This document shows, piece after piece, positions 1 to 6,469 of a stretch of 8,651 nt of DNA. How positions within the stretch are numbered: position 1 is the first letter of the stretch; every line of letters starts with the position of its first letter. This DNA comes from Desulfobacterales bacterium (lineage in GTDB: Bacteria; Desulfobacterota; Desulfobacteria; Desulfobacterales; Desulfosalsimonadaceae), in assembly GCA_018224315.1 (NCBI GenBank), contig JAGTVF010000148.1:1-8651 (forward strand), given 5' to 3'. The notes beneath the pieces are model-generated. The model searched no databases, was not told the DNA's origin, and saw only the letters and a list, made by a program, of their open reading frames with translations. A program made the translations under genes and the position numbers.

Positions 1-143
1 GGCAGCCCGATGCCGTGGCCGATCAGGTGGCAAAGCAATACGGCAATGTGGAATTTGTGGTATCCGAACCCACAGATCCGCAGCTGGCCGATCAGGCCCC
101 GGACAGTTCCGGAAAACAGCTTTATGTCTACAGCGTGGCCTGA
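1..143 (+). CDS. 3' end of an unidentified protein gene (partial)
   Basis: This is the C-terminal end of a gene that begins before the window. The frame starting at position 3 reads 46 sense codons to TGA at 141-143. The peptide has a normal soluble composition, including AKQYGNVEFVV and a tail ending QLYVYSVA. The competing frame starting at position 10 gives a Trp/Pro/Arg-rich peptide unlike a real protein, so I prefer the frame at 3. I do not recognise the family and no motif is visible in this fragment. The gene lies 56 bp before a small membrane-protein gene on the same strand. I see no terminator in that gap, so it may share a transcript with the small gene and the permease. Confidence 0.6.
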   Translation, partial: QPDAVADQVAKQYGNVEFVVSEPTDPQLADQAPDSSGKQLYVYSVA

Positions 144-199
144 AATCATGCGGTTGGGTCCGGCAAACAAAGCAAAACCCGGAGCAGAAAGGAGAAACC

Positions 200-289
200 A
201 TGGAATTTCATTTTATCAGAGGAGTGGTGCTGGTCCTGTTTGCAGCTGTGCTGTGTTTCATCTACCGGCACGACAATAAAAAGGGATAG
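200..289 (+). CDS. 29-residue single-span membrane protein (small ORF)
   Basis: ATG at 200 is preceded by a strong Shine-Dalgarno sequence (AGGAG, 190-194) at a 5-base distance, and the frame ends at TAG 287-289. The peptide starts MEFHFIRG, continues with a hydrophobic stretch of about 15 residues (about 9-22, Val/Leu/Phe/Ala rich) and ends in a charged tail, YRHDNKKG. This predicts one membrane helix with the basic C-terminus in the cytoplasm (positive-inside rule). The gene ends 44 bp before the SLC13-type permease, and both are read on the plus strand, so they are probably co-transcribed. A role as a small accessory subunit or regulator of that permease is inference from position only. 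I recognise no family. Confidence 0.6.
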   Translation: MEFHFIRGVVLVLFAAVLCFIYRHDNKKG

Positions 290-333
290 CCCGCATACCC
301 GGCTCAACCAGATAAAGAAAGGATCGGTTCTCA

Positions 334-2145
334 ATGACGCCTGAAATGCTGCTGACCATGATTGTTTTGGTATTTGTGATTGCCCTTTTTGTTTTTGAAT
401 GGGTCCGGGTGGATGTGGTGGGTATCCTCATGATGGTCCTGCTGCCGCTTCTTGGCCTGATCTCTGCCAAAGACGCCTTTGTGGGTCTGAGCAGTAATGC
501 GGTGGTATCCATTATTGCCGTGATCATCATGGGCGCCGGCCTGGACAAGACCGGGGTGATGAACCAGGTGGCCAGCCCGATCATCAAGATTGCCGGCAAA
601 AGCGAAAGCCGGATCATTACCTTTATCGGGGGCACGGTTGGACTCATTTCGGCCCTGATGCAGAATATCGGTGCTGCTGCCCTGTTTCTGCCGGCCGCCC
701 AGCGGATTGCAAAACGCATCGGCATCCCGGTTTCCCGTATTCTGATGCCCATGGGGTTTTGTGCCATTATCGGCGGCACCCTGACCCTGGTGGGCGCCAG
801 CCCCACCATCCTTTTAAACGACCTGATGACCATCGGCGGGGAAAAGCTTGAGCCCTTTGGCCTCTTTACCCAGACCCCCATTGGTATCTGTCTGCTGATT
901 TCAGCAATTCTTTATTTTATTGTTTTTGGCCGGTTTATCCTGCCGGCCAGCAAGGGCGAGAGCGACGAAGGTGTGACCAACGCCCTGATGCAGGCCTACC
1001 GGGCCTTTGAAACCATTTACGAGATCCATATTCCCGAAGATGCCAAAACCTCCGGGACGCTGGCTGATCTCGGGGTGCAGAGCCGGTACCTGGTCACGGC
1101 GGTGGCCGTGGGGCATGCAGCTGAAAAAGACAAGAACTTTGTGCCCAGAAGCTCAGAGGACCTCCGGCCCGGAGATGATCTGGCGGTTGTGGGCCGGCGC
1201 AAGAACGTCATGAAAATGGCCGACGAAATGGGCTGGGAAGTAAAGGACACCCTGGAGTCTTTTGCCGAAACCCTTTCCAGAACCAGTGCGGGCATGGCCG
1301 AAACCATTGTTTCCCCCAGGTCCGAGCTCATCGGCAAGACCATGAGCGAAGTGGATTTCAAGACCCTCTATGGGGTCACCCCCCTGGCGCTTTTCAAGGG
1401 CAACCGGATTTACTATTCCGGGTTAACCCATATCACCCTGAGGATGGGAGACACGCTTCTGCTCTTTGGTCCCTGGGAGCGCTTTCACATCCTGAAAAAC
1501 CATCCCCAGCCCAGATCCCTGACCTTTTCCACACCCCTTGAAGGCGAGATTCTCCGGCCGGAAAAAGCCAAGCTGGCCCTTGTATGGCTCGGGGTGGCCC
1601 TGCTGCAGGTGATTTTTTTGAAGATGCAGCTATCTGTGGCCCTGATGTCCGGCGCCCTGGGCATGATTGTCACCGGGGTGTTAAAAATTGATGAGGCCTA
1701 CAGGGCCGTGGACTGGATGACCGTTTTTCTGCTGGCGGGCCTGATTCCACTGGGCATGGCCTTTGAGCAGACCGGCACGGCAGCCTATATTGCCGAAGGT
1801 GTGCTCGGGGTGATTGGAGACCCCGCACCCATAGTGCTTCTGGCGGTGATCGGCCTGATGACCTCGTTTTTTACCCTGGTGGTCTCCAATGTCGGGGCAA
1901 CGGTGCTGCTGGTGCCCCTGTGCATGAACATGGCCATGATGGCCGGGGGTGATCCACGGATGGCAGCCCTGGTGGTTGGGTTGTCGGCTTCCAATACCTT
2001 TGTGCTGCCTACTCATCAGGTCAATGCGCTGATCATGCGGCCGGGCAGTTACCGGACTGTGGATTACGCCAAGGCCGGGGCCGGCATGACGGTGCTGTTT
2101 CTTGCAGTAGAGCTTACGGTGCTTTATTTCTTCTACGGCGTCTAA
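334..2145 (+). CDS. SLC13/DASS-type permease with two internal TrkA-C (RCK_C) domains
   Basis: This is a 603-residue ion-coupled anion transporter of the inner membrane. The N-terminal half (about 1-205) is hydrophobic and holds the family-typical re-entrant segment GGTLTLVGASPTILLN (147-162). The central part (about 210-395) is soluble and contains two TrkA-C/RCK_C-like domains, each marked by an 'L-x-x-GD-x-L-x-x-x-G' strand (LRPGDDLAVVG 277-287; LRMGDTLLLFG 369-379). The C-terminal half (about 410-603) is again membrane-embedded. The two pseudo-symmetric substrate/sodium motifs are QNIGAAALFLP (110-120) and SNVGATVLLVP (518-528). The first has Gln where SLC13 proteins usually carry Ser or Thr. 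ATG 334 follows AAAGGA (318-323) at 10 bases. The family carries dicarboxylates, sulfate or related anions; the sequence does not settle the substrate. Sulfate uptake is a reasonable candidate if the host is a sulfate reducer. The gene ends at a strong hairpin and converges on a two-component operon. Confidence 0.9.
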   Translation: MTPEMLLTMIVLVFVIALFVFEWVRVDVVGILMMVLLPLLGLISAKDAFVGLSSNAVVSIIAVIIMGAGLDKTGVMNQVASPIIKIAGKSESRIITFIGGTVGLISALMQNIGAAALFLPAAQRIAKRIGIPVSRILMPMGFCAIIGGTLTLVGASPTILLNDLMTIGGEKLEPFGLFTQTPIGICLLISAILYFIVFGRFILPASKGESDEGVTNALMQAYRAFETIYEIHIPEDAKTSGTLADLGVQSRYLVTAVAVGHAAEKDKNFVPRSSEDLRPGDDLAVVGRRKNVMKMADEMGWEVKDTLESFAETLSRTSAGMAETIVSPRSELIGKTMSEVDFKTLYGVTPLALFKGNRIYYSGLTHITLRMGDTLLLFGPWERFHILKNHPQPRSLTFSTPLEGEILRPEKAKLALVWLGVALLQVIFLKMQLSVALMSGALGMIVTGVLKIDEAYRAVDWMTVFLLAGLIPLGMAFEQTGTAAYIAEGVLGVIGDPAPIVLLAVIGLMTSFFTLVVSNVGATVLLVPLCMNMAMMAGGDPRMAALVVGLSASNTFVLPTHQVNALIMRPGSYRTVDYAKAGAGMTVLFLAVELTVLYFFYGV

Positions 2146-2167
2146 CAGCCTCGCTGGTCATGGAAAA

Positions 2168-2207
2168 CAAAAACCCGGTGCTGACAGATGTCAGCGCCGG
2201 GTTTTTG
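2168..2207. terminator. Bidirectional intrinsic terminator between convergent units
   Basis: A 40-base inverted repeat pairs CAAAAACCCGG (2168-2178) with CCGGGTTTTTG (2197-2207) and CTGACA with TGTCAG around a very small loop. There is one G-U-type mismatch (2179/2196) in a 19-bp stem. The flanking A-run and T-run give a U-tract in either direction. It lies 22 bp after the permease stop and 50 bp after the stop of the last gene of the minus-strand block, so it can end both transcripts. Confidence 0.88.
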
Positions 2208-2257
2208 TTGTCAATCGGTTGTGCGCGTTTTGCCGGTATTTGAGTTGGCCGCCGGCT

Positions 2258-2701
2258 TTAGCGGTCGTCTAACGCCGACCACGGCGAAGTGCTGTAGCGC
2301 TCGGTCTTGGCGGCCCGGATACGTTCTTCCTGTTCGGCTTTTCGCTGATAGGCGTTGTGGATTTTTTTTACCAGTTCTTCTGTATCACAGGGTTTCATGA
2401 GATAGTCAAATGCACCCTGTTTCATTCCGTCGATTGCCGATTCAACGGTGGCATGTCCGGTGAGCATGATGACCTCGGTCAGGGGGCGCTGCTGCTTGAT
2501 GCGTTTGAGTACCTCGTTTCCGTCCATTCCGGGCATGGCCACATCCAGAATCACCACATCATAGAGATACTGCCGGATGTTTTCAACGGCTTCCTCGCCA
2601 CTGTAACACGCGGTGACATCATAGTCCCGGATTTTTAAACGTTCTGAGAGCTGTCCAACAAATTCCTTTTCGTCATCAACAAGCAGTACCCTGGTTTTCA
2701 T
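2258..2701 (-). CDS. Receiver-only response regulator 3 (CheY-like)
   Basis: This is a 147-residue single receiver domain. The acidic pair is D9-D10, the phospho-acceptor is D53 (VILDVAMPGMDG), the switch Thr is T81 (LTGH), the Lys is K103 (DYLMKP) and the switch aromatic is Y100. After the domain (about residue 118 on) there is a charged, helix-prone tail of about 30 residues with no recognisable output domain. The start is ATG 2701, which has AGGAGG at 2708-2713 six bases upstream. A longer reading to 2899 would add a Lys-rich leader and is rejected. It is the last gene of the minus-strand block and sits 115 bp after receiver 2, with its own promoter candidate. It resembles the two other receivers of this locus and is probably a phosphorylation target of the local kinase (inference). 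Confidence 0.9.
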   Translation of the reverse strand: MKTRVLLVDDEKEFVGQLSERLKIRDYDVTACYSGEEAVENIRQYLYDVVILDVAMPGMDGNEVLKRIKQQRPLTEVIMLTGHATVESAIDGMKQGAFDYLMKPCDTEELVKKIHNAYQRKAEQEERIRAAKTERYSTSPWSALDDR

Positions 2702-2707
2702 GGAAAG

Positions 2708-2713
2708 CCTCCT
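2708..2713 (-). promoter_or_regulatory. Ribosome binding site of receiver 3
   Basis: On the minus strand AGGAGG lies six bases before ATG 2701. It fixes the start at MKTRVLLVDD rather than at a start 198 bp further upstream in the same open frame. Confidence 0.85.
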
Positions 2714-2763
2714 AATGGTTAAGCATGTATCGGGTCGGGTTGTATGTTTTTTATCCCGTTTTG

Positions 2764-2792
2764 AGTTTAATTTTTCTTTTTTTTCTTGTCCA
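2764..2792 (-). promoter_or_regulatory. Candidate internal sigma70-type promoter for receiver 3
   Basis: On the minus strand TGGACA (2787-2792) and TAAACT (2764-2769) are 17 bases apart and resemble -35 and -10 boxes (5/6 and 4/6 matches to consensus). The spacer and the flanks are strongly A-rich (A-runs at about 2774-2784 and 2795-2801), unlike the rest of the window; this could act as an UP-like or bent element. The predicted start near 2757 would leave a leader of about 56 nt. No biochemical support is available. Confidence 0.35.
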
Positions 2793-2816
2793 TCTTTTTT
2801 TGTCTGTACGGGCGTT

Positions 2817-3245
2817 TTATTCGTTTGCAGACGATTCTTCTGCACATGCGGACTGGCGTTTTTGCTGGTAAGCCTTGCGGATGCTTTCAACCAGAGCATC
2901 TACGCCCACAGGTTTTTGCAGATAATCAAAAGCCCCCAGCCGCCAGGCCTGTTCCGCGTCTTGATCAGATCCGTGCCCGGTCAGGATGATTACCTGGATT
3001 TCCGGGTTTTGCTTTTTAACACGTTCCAGCACCTCCATGCCGTCAATTCCGGGCATGCGCAGATCCAGCACCATGACATCGGGAATCCGGGTTTTTAAGG
3101 ATTCCATCGCCTTTTGGCCGTCAAACGCAACAGATGCGTCAAAGCCGCGCATCTCCATGCGTTCCGAGAGGGTTGTGACAAATTCCTCTTCATCATCGAC
3201 CAGAAGGATCCTTATGGTTGTTTTGCCGTTTACTTCTCCGGCCAT
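2817..3245 (-). CDS. Receiver-only response regulator 2 (CheY-like)
   Basis: This is a 142-residue single receiver domain with D17-D18, phospho-acceptor D61 (VLDLRMPGIDG), T89 (LTGH), Y108 and K111 (DYLQKP). It has a 10-residue N-terminal extension and a C-terminal tail of about 18 residues rich in Glu, Ser and Ala, and no output domain. Its stretch DDEEEFVTTLSERMEMR is almost identical to the same stretch in receiver 1, which points to gene duplication. ATG 3245 follows GGAGG (3256-3260). It begins 16 bp after the stop of the degenerate kinase-like gene, so the two are probably co-transcribed. Without an output domain it should act by protein contact or by phosphotransfer. Confidence 0.92.
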   Translation of the reverse strand: MAGEVNGKTTIRILLVDDEEEFVTTLSERMEMRGFDASVAFDGQKAMESLKTRIPDVMVLDLRMPGIDGMEVLERVKKQNPEIQVIILTGHGSDQDAEQAWRLGAFDYLQKPVGVDALVESIRKAYQQKRQSACAEESSANE

Positions 3246-3261
3246 TACAAGGGTTCCTCCT

Positions 3262-3924
3262 TTATTTCAAAATCAGGTAAAAACGAAGATCATCAGTATT
3301 GCACTTCAGCTCTGCATTTAATTGTTCCGCTGCGTTTTCCAGGTCTGCCCATATGCTGCTCTGCCGCAGACTGGTGAAAAAGTCTTCGGCTGAAGGCGCT
3401 TGTTTGCCGCTGCAGGCGATTTCCACAGCGACATTTTCATCTTTTTGGACCGGAATCAGGCGGATTTCACATTGGGCCGGCAGAACCGAAAGACAGGCAT
3501 CCAGGCTGTAGAACAAAACCATGTAGAGCAGCAGGGGATTGGTGGTGATTTTGATTTCCTGGCCCTGCTGGTTGCCGGCCTGCAGGGAGATGTGTTTGAG
3601 CCGGGCAAAGCGCTCTGTCAGGGTGCAGAAATGAACCATTGTTTCTGCCAGTTCCAGTTCCGCACGGCTGTGATCCGGGGTATGGGCAAAGCGGTTGAAC
3701 CGGGTTGCCAGTTCCATTCCCCGCTGGAGCTGGTTTTTAATGGTGTTCATGGAATTGTTGAATCTTTCCTGGTACTTGTCCTTGGCCAGGGGGGAAATGG
3801 CCATGATGTCTTCCATCAGGCCGGCGGATTCCTGTATGATGGCCAGAATATTTTTGAATTCATGGGTCAGATTGGCTGTCATTCTGCCGAAAAAGGCCAG
3901 TGTCTTTTCGGTTTCCGGGTTCAT
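3262..3924 (-). CDS. Histidine-kinase-like protein with degenerate ATP-binding domain (possible phosphotransferase)
   Basis: This 220-residue cytosolic protein has no membrane span. Residues 8-80 form a DHp-like helical hairpin with the H-box THEFKNILAII (20-30), where H21 is the likely phospho-acceptor. Residues about 85-220 have the size and position of a catalytic ATPase domain, but the ATP motifs are missing. The N-box position reads LFYSLDACL instead of NLxxNA, and no DxGxG (G1), FxPF or GxGLG (G2) can be found. It is therefore unlikely to phosphorylate itself. ChpT of Caulobacter, a DHp protein with a degenerate ATPase-like domain, shuttles phosphate between receivers; a similar role here is inference. 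Its H-box region resembles that of the complete kinase two genes upstream (HEINNPLAIINEKAGLL versus HEFKNILAIIQESAGLM). ATG 3924 follows GGGAGG (3927-3932). It lies between receivers 1 and 2. Confidence 0.85.
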   Translation of the reverse strand: MNPETEKTLAFFGRMTANLTHEFKNILAIIQESAGLMEDIMAISPLAKDKYQERFNNSMNTIKNQLQRGMELATRFNRFAHTPDHSRAELELAETMVHFCTLTERFARLKHISLQAGNQQGQEIKITTNPLLLYMVLFYSLDACLSVLPAQCEIRLIPVQKDENVAVEIACSGKQAPSAEDFFTSLRQSSIWADLENAAEQLNAELKCNTDDLRFYLILK

Positions 3925-3951
3925 TGCCTCCCCTTTTTCTGATTTGCGGGG

Positions 3952-4329
3952 TTATGAAGATTGTTTGCCGAGCGCTTCATGGATTTGTGAAATCAGCTCC
4001 TCGATATCCAGCGGTTTCATCAAAAAATCAAAAGCCCCCTGGTGCATTCCCGCCATGCCCTCTTTGGTCGAACCCTGGCCGGTAAGCAGGATCACGGGCA
4101 TATCCGGGTTTGCGGATTTGATTTGTTTCATCACCTCCAGGCCGCCGATGCCGGGCATCATCAGATCCAGCACGATCAGGTCGAATTTTTCGCCCTCGAC
4201 CATGGAAATGGCCTGGTCCCCGGATGTGGCAATTCTGGGTTCAAATTCCCGCATTTCCAGCCGTTCGGCCAGTGTGGTCACAAATTCTTCCTCGTCATCG
4301 ACCAGCAGCACCTTGATTGGATTATTCAT
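3952..4329 (-). CDS. Receiver-only response regulator 1 (CheY-like)
   Basis: This is a 125-residue protein that is little more than a receiver domain: D11-D12, phospho-acceptor D55 (VLDLMMPGIGG), T83 (LTGQ), F102 and K105 (DFLMKP). It has no output domain. ATG 4329 was chosen because the protein then starts MNNPIKVLLVDD like other receivers, with GGAG (4338-4341) upstream. It overlaps the last 8 bp of the kinase gene, so translation is probably coupled and the pair is the most likely cognate kinase-regulator couple. A longer open frame to 4497 lies inside the kinase gene and is not used. It is closely related to receiver 2. Confidence 0.92.
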   Translation of the reverse strand: MNNPIKVLLVDDEEEFVTTLAERLEMREFEPRIATSGDQAISMVEGEKFDLIVLDLMMPGIGGLEVMKQIKSANPDMPVILLTGQGSTKEGMAGMHQGAFDFLMKPLDIEELISQIHEALGKQSS

Positions 4330-6055
4330 TTTCCGTTTCTCCGGGGGGCGTTTTGGGCAGAATGATGGTAAAAGTCGTTCCCTGGTTGATCTTGCTGTCG
4401 ACCTTGATCTCTCCGCCCAGTTTTTTGATGATACCGTAGGTGATCGACAGGCCAAGGCCTGTGCCGTATCCTTTTTTGGTGGTGAAAAACGGTTCAAAAA
4501 TCTGCCGCATGGTTTCTTCGGTCATGCCGTGGCCGTTGTCCCGGATGGCAAGGGCCACGTTCTGGTCCTCTTTTTGCCGGGTGGACAAAACAATTTGTCC
4601 GCCATCCTGGACTGCGGCAAATGCATTGGTCAGGATGTTGAGAATGACCTGCTGGAGCTGGCCCCGGTCAGAGGAGATTTTCGGGATTTGTTCGTCAAAG
4701 TTAAACTCAATGTTTAGGTTGCGGTGATGGGCCTCCTTTTCCAGAAACCCCAGGGTATCTTTGAGGATTTCATTGATGTCAATCATTTCATACTGCACCC
4801 CGATGCGCCTGGCAAATCCGAGCAGCCGGTGGGTGATATTGCGGCACCGGTCCACGGACTGCAGAATCTGGGAGACCCCGCGCATGAGCTTTTCCTTGTC
4901 ATGATGTTTGTCATGGTCCACCAGATCCTTTAAAAGTCCGGCTTTTTCATTGATAATGGCAAGGGGATTGTTGATTTCGTGGGCAACGCCCGCGGCCAGC
5001 CGGCCGATGGAGGACAGCTTCTGGGTGTATTCAAGCTCCCGGAAGGCAATGACGCGCTTTTCATCGGCCTCCCGGATCCGCTTGACCAGCAGGTGGGTGG
5101 AGCTGAATATGACCAGAACGATGGCGATCACACTGGCCACAAACATATACGACATTTCCTGCTTGAGCGTATGCCAGGGCTGAAAAATGTTTTTCTGGGG
5201 CAGGATCATTACAAGGGTAAAGTCATGCTTGATCAGCCGGGAATAGACCATGACGATATCGCGCCCCTCCGGATCGGTCAGTTCCCGGACATGGGTGCTG
5301 GAATCACCTGAGGGGATTTTCATGGGAAACGGGTCCAGGACATTTCCGTAGTTCCGGGAATCGGACTGGAGAATGCCCTTGGAGTTGACGATAAATGCGT
5401 CCGTGATGGGATCCATTCCCATGGGGCTGATCAGGTCCTCGAATTTTTGGGTATCCATGGTGGCCCGCAGGATCCAGGATTCTCCCTGGTCGTTTAAATT
5501 CTGCACGGCCATGGCGATATGGGGCAGGTCCCGGTAGCCCATGAAGACATCGCTGATATAAACCCCCCGCACCCGGGCCTCGTTGAACCATTGCTGGGTG
5601 GAATAGTTTTTGTTCAGCAGGTCATAGGGACCGGTGTAGGCAATCTGGGTGCCGTCGCTGTTGATGATGCCCAGATCCACGTATCCGCCGTATTCTTCCC
5701 GCAGAATGCGGAAAATCCGGTGCAGGGTGTCCTGTTTGGACAGAATTTCAAAGGAATAGCTCGAGGAGATGAAGTGGATGGCAGACAGGCGCTCTTCTAA
5801 AAACAGTTCGAATGAATGGGCGGCTTTGCCGACAATGGCGCGAATGGGTTTGATGCGTTCGGCCTTGATGTTTTTTTGGTACTGTATGGCGTTGGTGGCG
5901 GCCATGATGGCCAGGGGAATGAGGGTGACAGCCAGCATCAGCAAGATGATATTGCGGCGAAGGCGCCTGTAGCGCCGGGGCATTTCTTTTTTTTTGTCAT
6001 CCCGGTCCAATATCTGACGACCAAGGTCCAGCCATTTTTTCATCTTATCGGCCAT
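4322..6055 (-). CDS. Membrane-bound dCache sensor histidine kinase
   Basis: This is a 577-residue sensor kinase. A basic N-terminal cytoplasmic stretch is followed by a first membrane span (about 34-56). A periplasmic dCache-type sensor follows (about 60-300), with the typical strand GIINSDGTQIAY (129-140) and the segment STQQWFNEARVRGVYISDVF (152-171). The second membrane span is about 303-325. No clear HAMP domain follows; a short helical linker leads to the HisKA H-box (H359, HEINNPLAI). The ATPase domain is complete: N-box NILTNA (473-478), G1 DNGHG (506-510), F-box FEPFFTTK (520-527) and G2 GTGLGL (531-536). It should therefore autophosphorylate at H359 in response to a small periplasmic ligand, whose identity is not visible. 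The start ATG 6055 (MADKMKKW) has AGGAGG (6068-6073) upstream; a TTG at 6085 is possible but less likely. The gene overlaps the NifX-type gene by 11 bp and receiver 1 by 8 bp. Confidence 0.93.
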   Translation of the reverse strand: MADKMKKWLDLGRQILDRDDKKKEMPRRYRRLRRNIILLMLAVTLIPLAIMAATNAIQYQKNIKAERIKPIRAIVGKAAHSFELFLEERLSAIHFISSSYSFEILSKQDTLHRIFRILREEYGGYVDLGIINSDGTQIAYTGPYDLLNKNYSTQQWFNEARVRGVYISDVFMGYRDLPHIAMAVQNLNDQGESWILRATMDTQKFEDLISPMGMDPITDAFIVNSKGILQSDSRNYGNVLDPFPMKIPSGDSSTHVRELTDPEGRDIVMVYSRLIKHDFTLVMILPQKNIFQPWHTLKQEMSYMFVASVIAIVLVIFSSTHLLVKRIREADEKRVIAFRELEYTQKLSSIGRLAAGVAHEINNPLAIINEKAGLLKDLVDHDKHHDKEKLMRGVSQILQSVDRCRNITHRLLGFARRIGVQYEMIDINEILKDTLGFLEKEAHHRNLNIEFNFDEQIPKISSDRGQLQQVILNILTNAFAAVQDGGQIVLSTRQKEDQNVALAIRDNGHGMTEETMRQIFEPFFTTKKGYGTGLGLSITYGIIKKLGGEIKVDSKINQGTTFTIILPKTPPGETENE

Positions 6056-6404
6056 TGGATTTGCTCTCCTCCTGTTGGCCGACAATGGCGCCCGGGTAAA
6101 GTTTGTTGTTCAGCAATTGCTCCACTCCTTGCTTCCACGGCCCGATAACCGAATCATAGACACGGATGCGCTTCCAGTTCAGGTATTGATAATACGGATC
6201 TTCAATGCCTCCGCAGATCACCGTGTCCACATCTTTTGTCAAAATCATGTGGCATAGTTTTTCCGCGGAGACCTGGGCCAGGACCACGATTTTTTTCCCC
6301 CACGTCCCGTCATGATCTGCTGAAACAATGGCGGCTTCCGATGCCAGGTCAAAACGGGGCGCCACTTCGTGTCCGTAAAGGGGTATGAGAATTTTTCTGG
6401 GCAT
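6045..6404 (-). CDS. NifX/NifB-type dinitrogenase cofactor-domain protein
   Basis: This small soluble protein of 119 residues has the Nitro_FeMo-Co (NifX/NifB C-terminal, PF02579-type) fold signature. It starts with the strand KILIPLYGHEVAPRFDLA (4-21), where NifX-type proteins have 'KIAVP...G.V..HFG.A'. The family signature continues with AEKLCHMILTKDVDTVICGGI (48-68, in two parts) and ends GPWKQGVEQLL and LYPGAIV. Such proteins bind iron-sulfur or iron-molybdenum clusters, but many members, this one probably included, have nothing to do with nitrogenase. Potential ligands are C51, H52 and C64. No nif gene is nearby. ATG 6404 was chosen by the family N-terminus and an upstream AGGA; a frame-open ATG at 6476 exists. 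It overlaps the sensor kinase start by 11 bp, so a metal or redox input into that kinase is a reasonable hypothesis. Confidence 0.82.
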   Translation of the reverse strand: MPRKILIPLYGHEVAPRFDLASEAAIVSADHDGTWGKKIVVLAQVSAEKLCHMILTKDVDTVICGGIEDPYYQYLNWKRIRVYDSVIGPWKQGVEQLLNNKLYPGAIVGQQEESKSNGR

Positions 6405-6426
6405 GGCTCTGTCCTGATATCGAAAT

Positions 6427-6469
6427 GACACCTGTTTTTTTAAAATAGCATACCCGCCGGGCAGGTGTC
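6427..6469. repeat. Perfect 8-bp inverted repeat bracketing a promoter candidate (possible operator)
   Basis: GACACCTG (6427-6434) and its exact reverse complement CAGGTGTC (6462-6469) are separated by 27 bases in the 99-bp gap before the NifX-type gene. The distal arm overlaps the candidate -35 box and the proximal arm falls near the predicted transcription start. This is the layout of a regulator-binding dyad. It could be chance, since the arms are short. Confidence 0.4.

Noticed and set aside
10..279. Plus-strand frame of 89 codons
   Set aside because: It is Trp/Pro/Arg-rich and overlaps both the more plausible partial gene in frame 3 and the small membrane-protein gene.
258..881. Minus-strand open frame of 207 codons
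   Set aside because: It is antisense to the permease membrane region, with Arg/Met/Pro/Ile-rich sequence and no domain.
2702..2899. N-terminal extension of receiver 3 (66 residues, Lys-rich)
   Set aside because: It overlaps the end of receiver 2, has a composition dictated by A-runs, and a strong ribosome site with ATG at 2701 gives a normal receiver start.
4330..4497. Extension of receiver 1 to 4497
   Set aside because: It lies wholly within the conserved ATPase domain of the kinase in another frame; the receiver begins naturally at 4329.
3695..4717. Plus-strand open frame of 340 codons
   Set aside because: It is antisense to the kinase-like gene, receiver 1 and the kinase, with Ser/Ile/Met-rich composition typical of a shadow frame.
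6056..6085. TTG start at 6085 for the sensor kinase
   Set aside because: ATG 6055 has AGGAGG upstream and gives the 11-bp overlap with the preceding gene; the extra ten residues are Arg-rich and add nothing recognisable.
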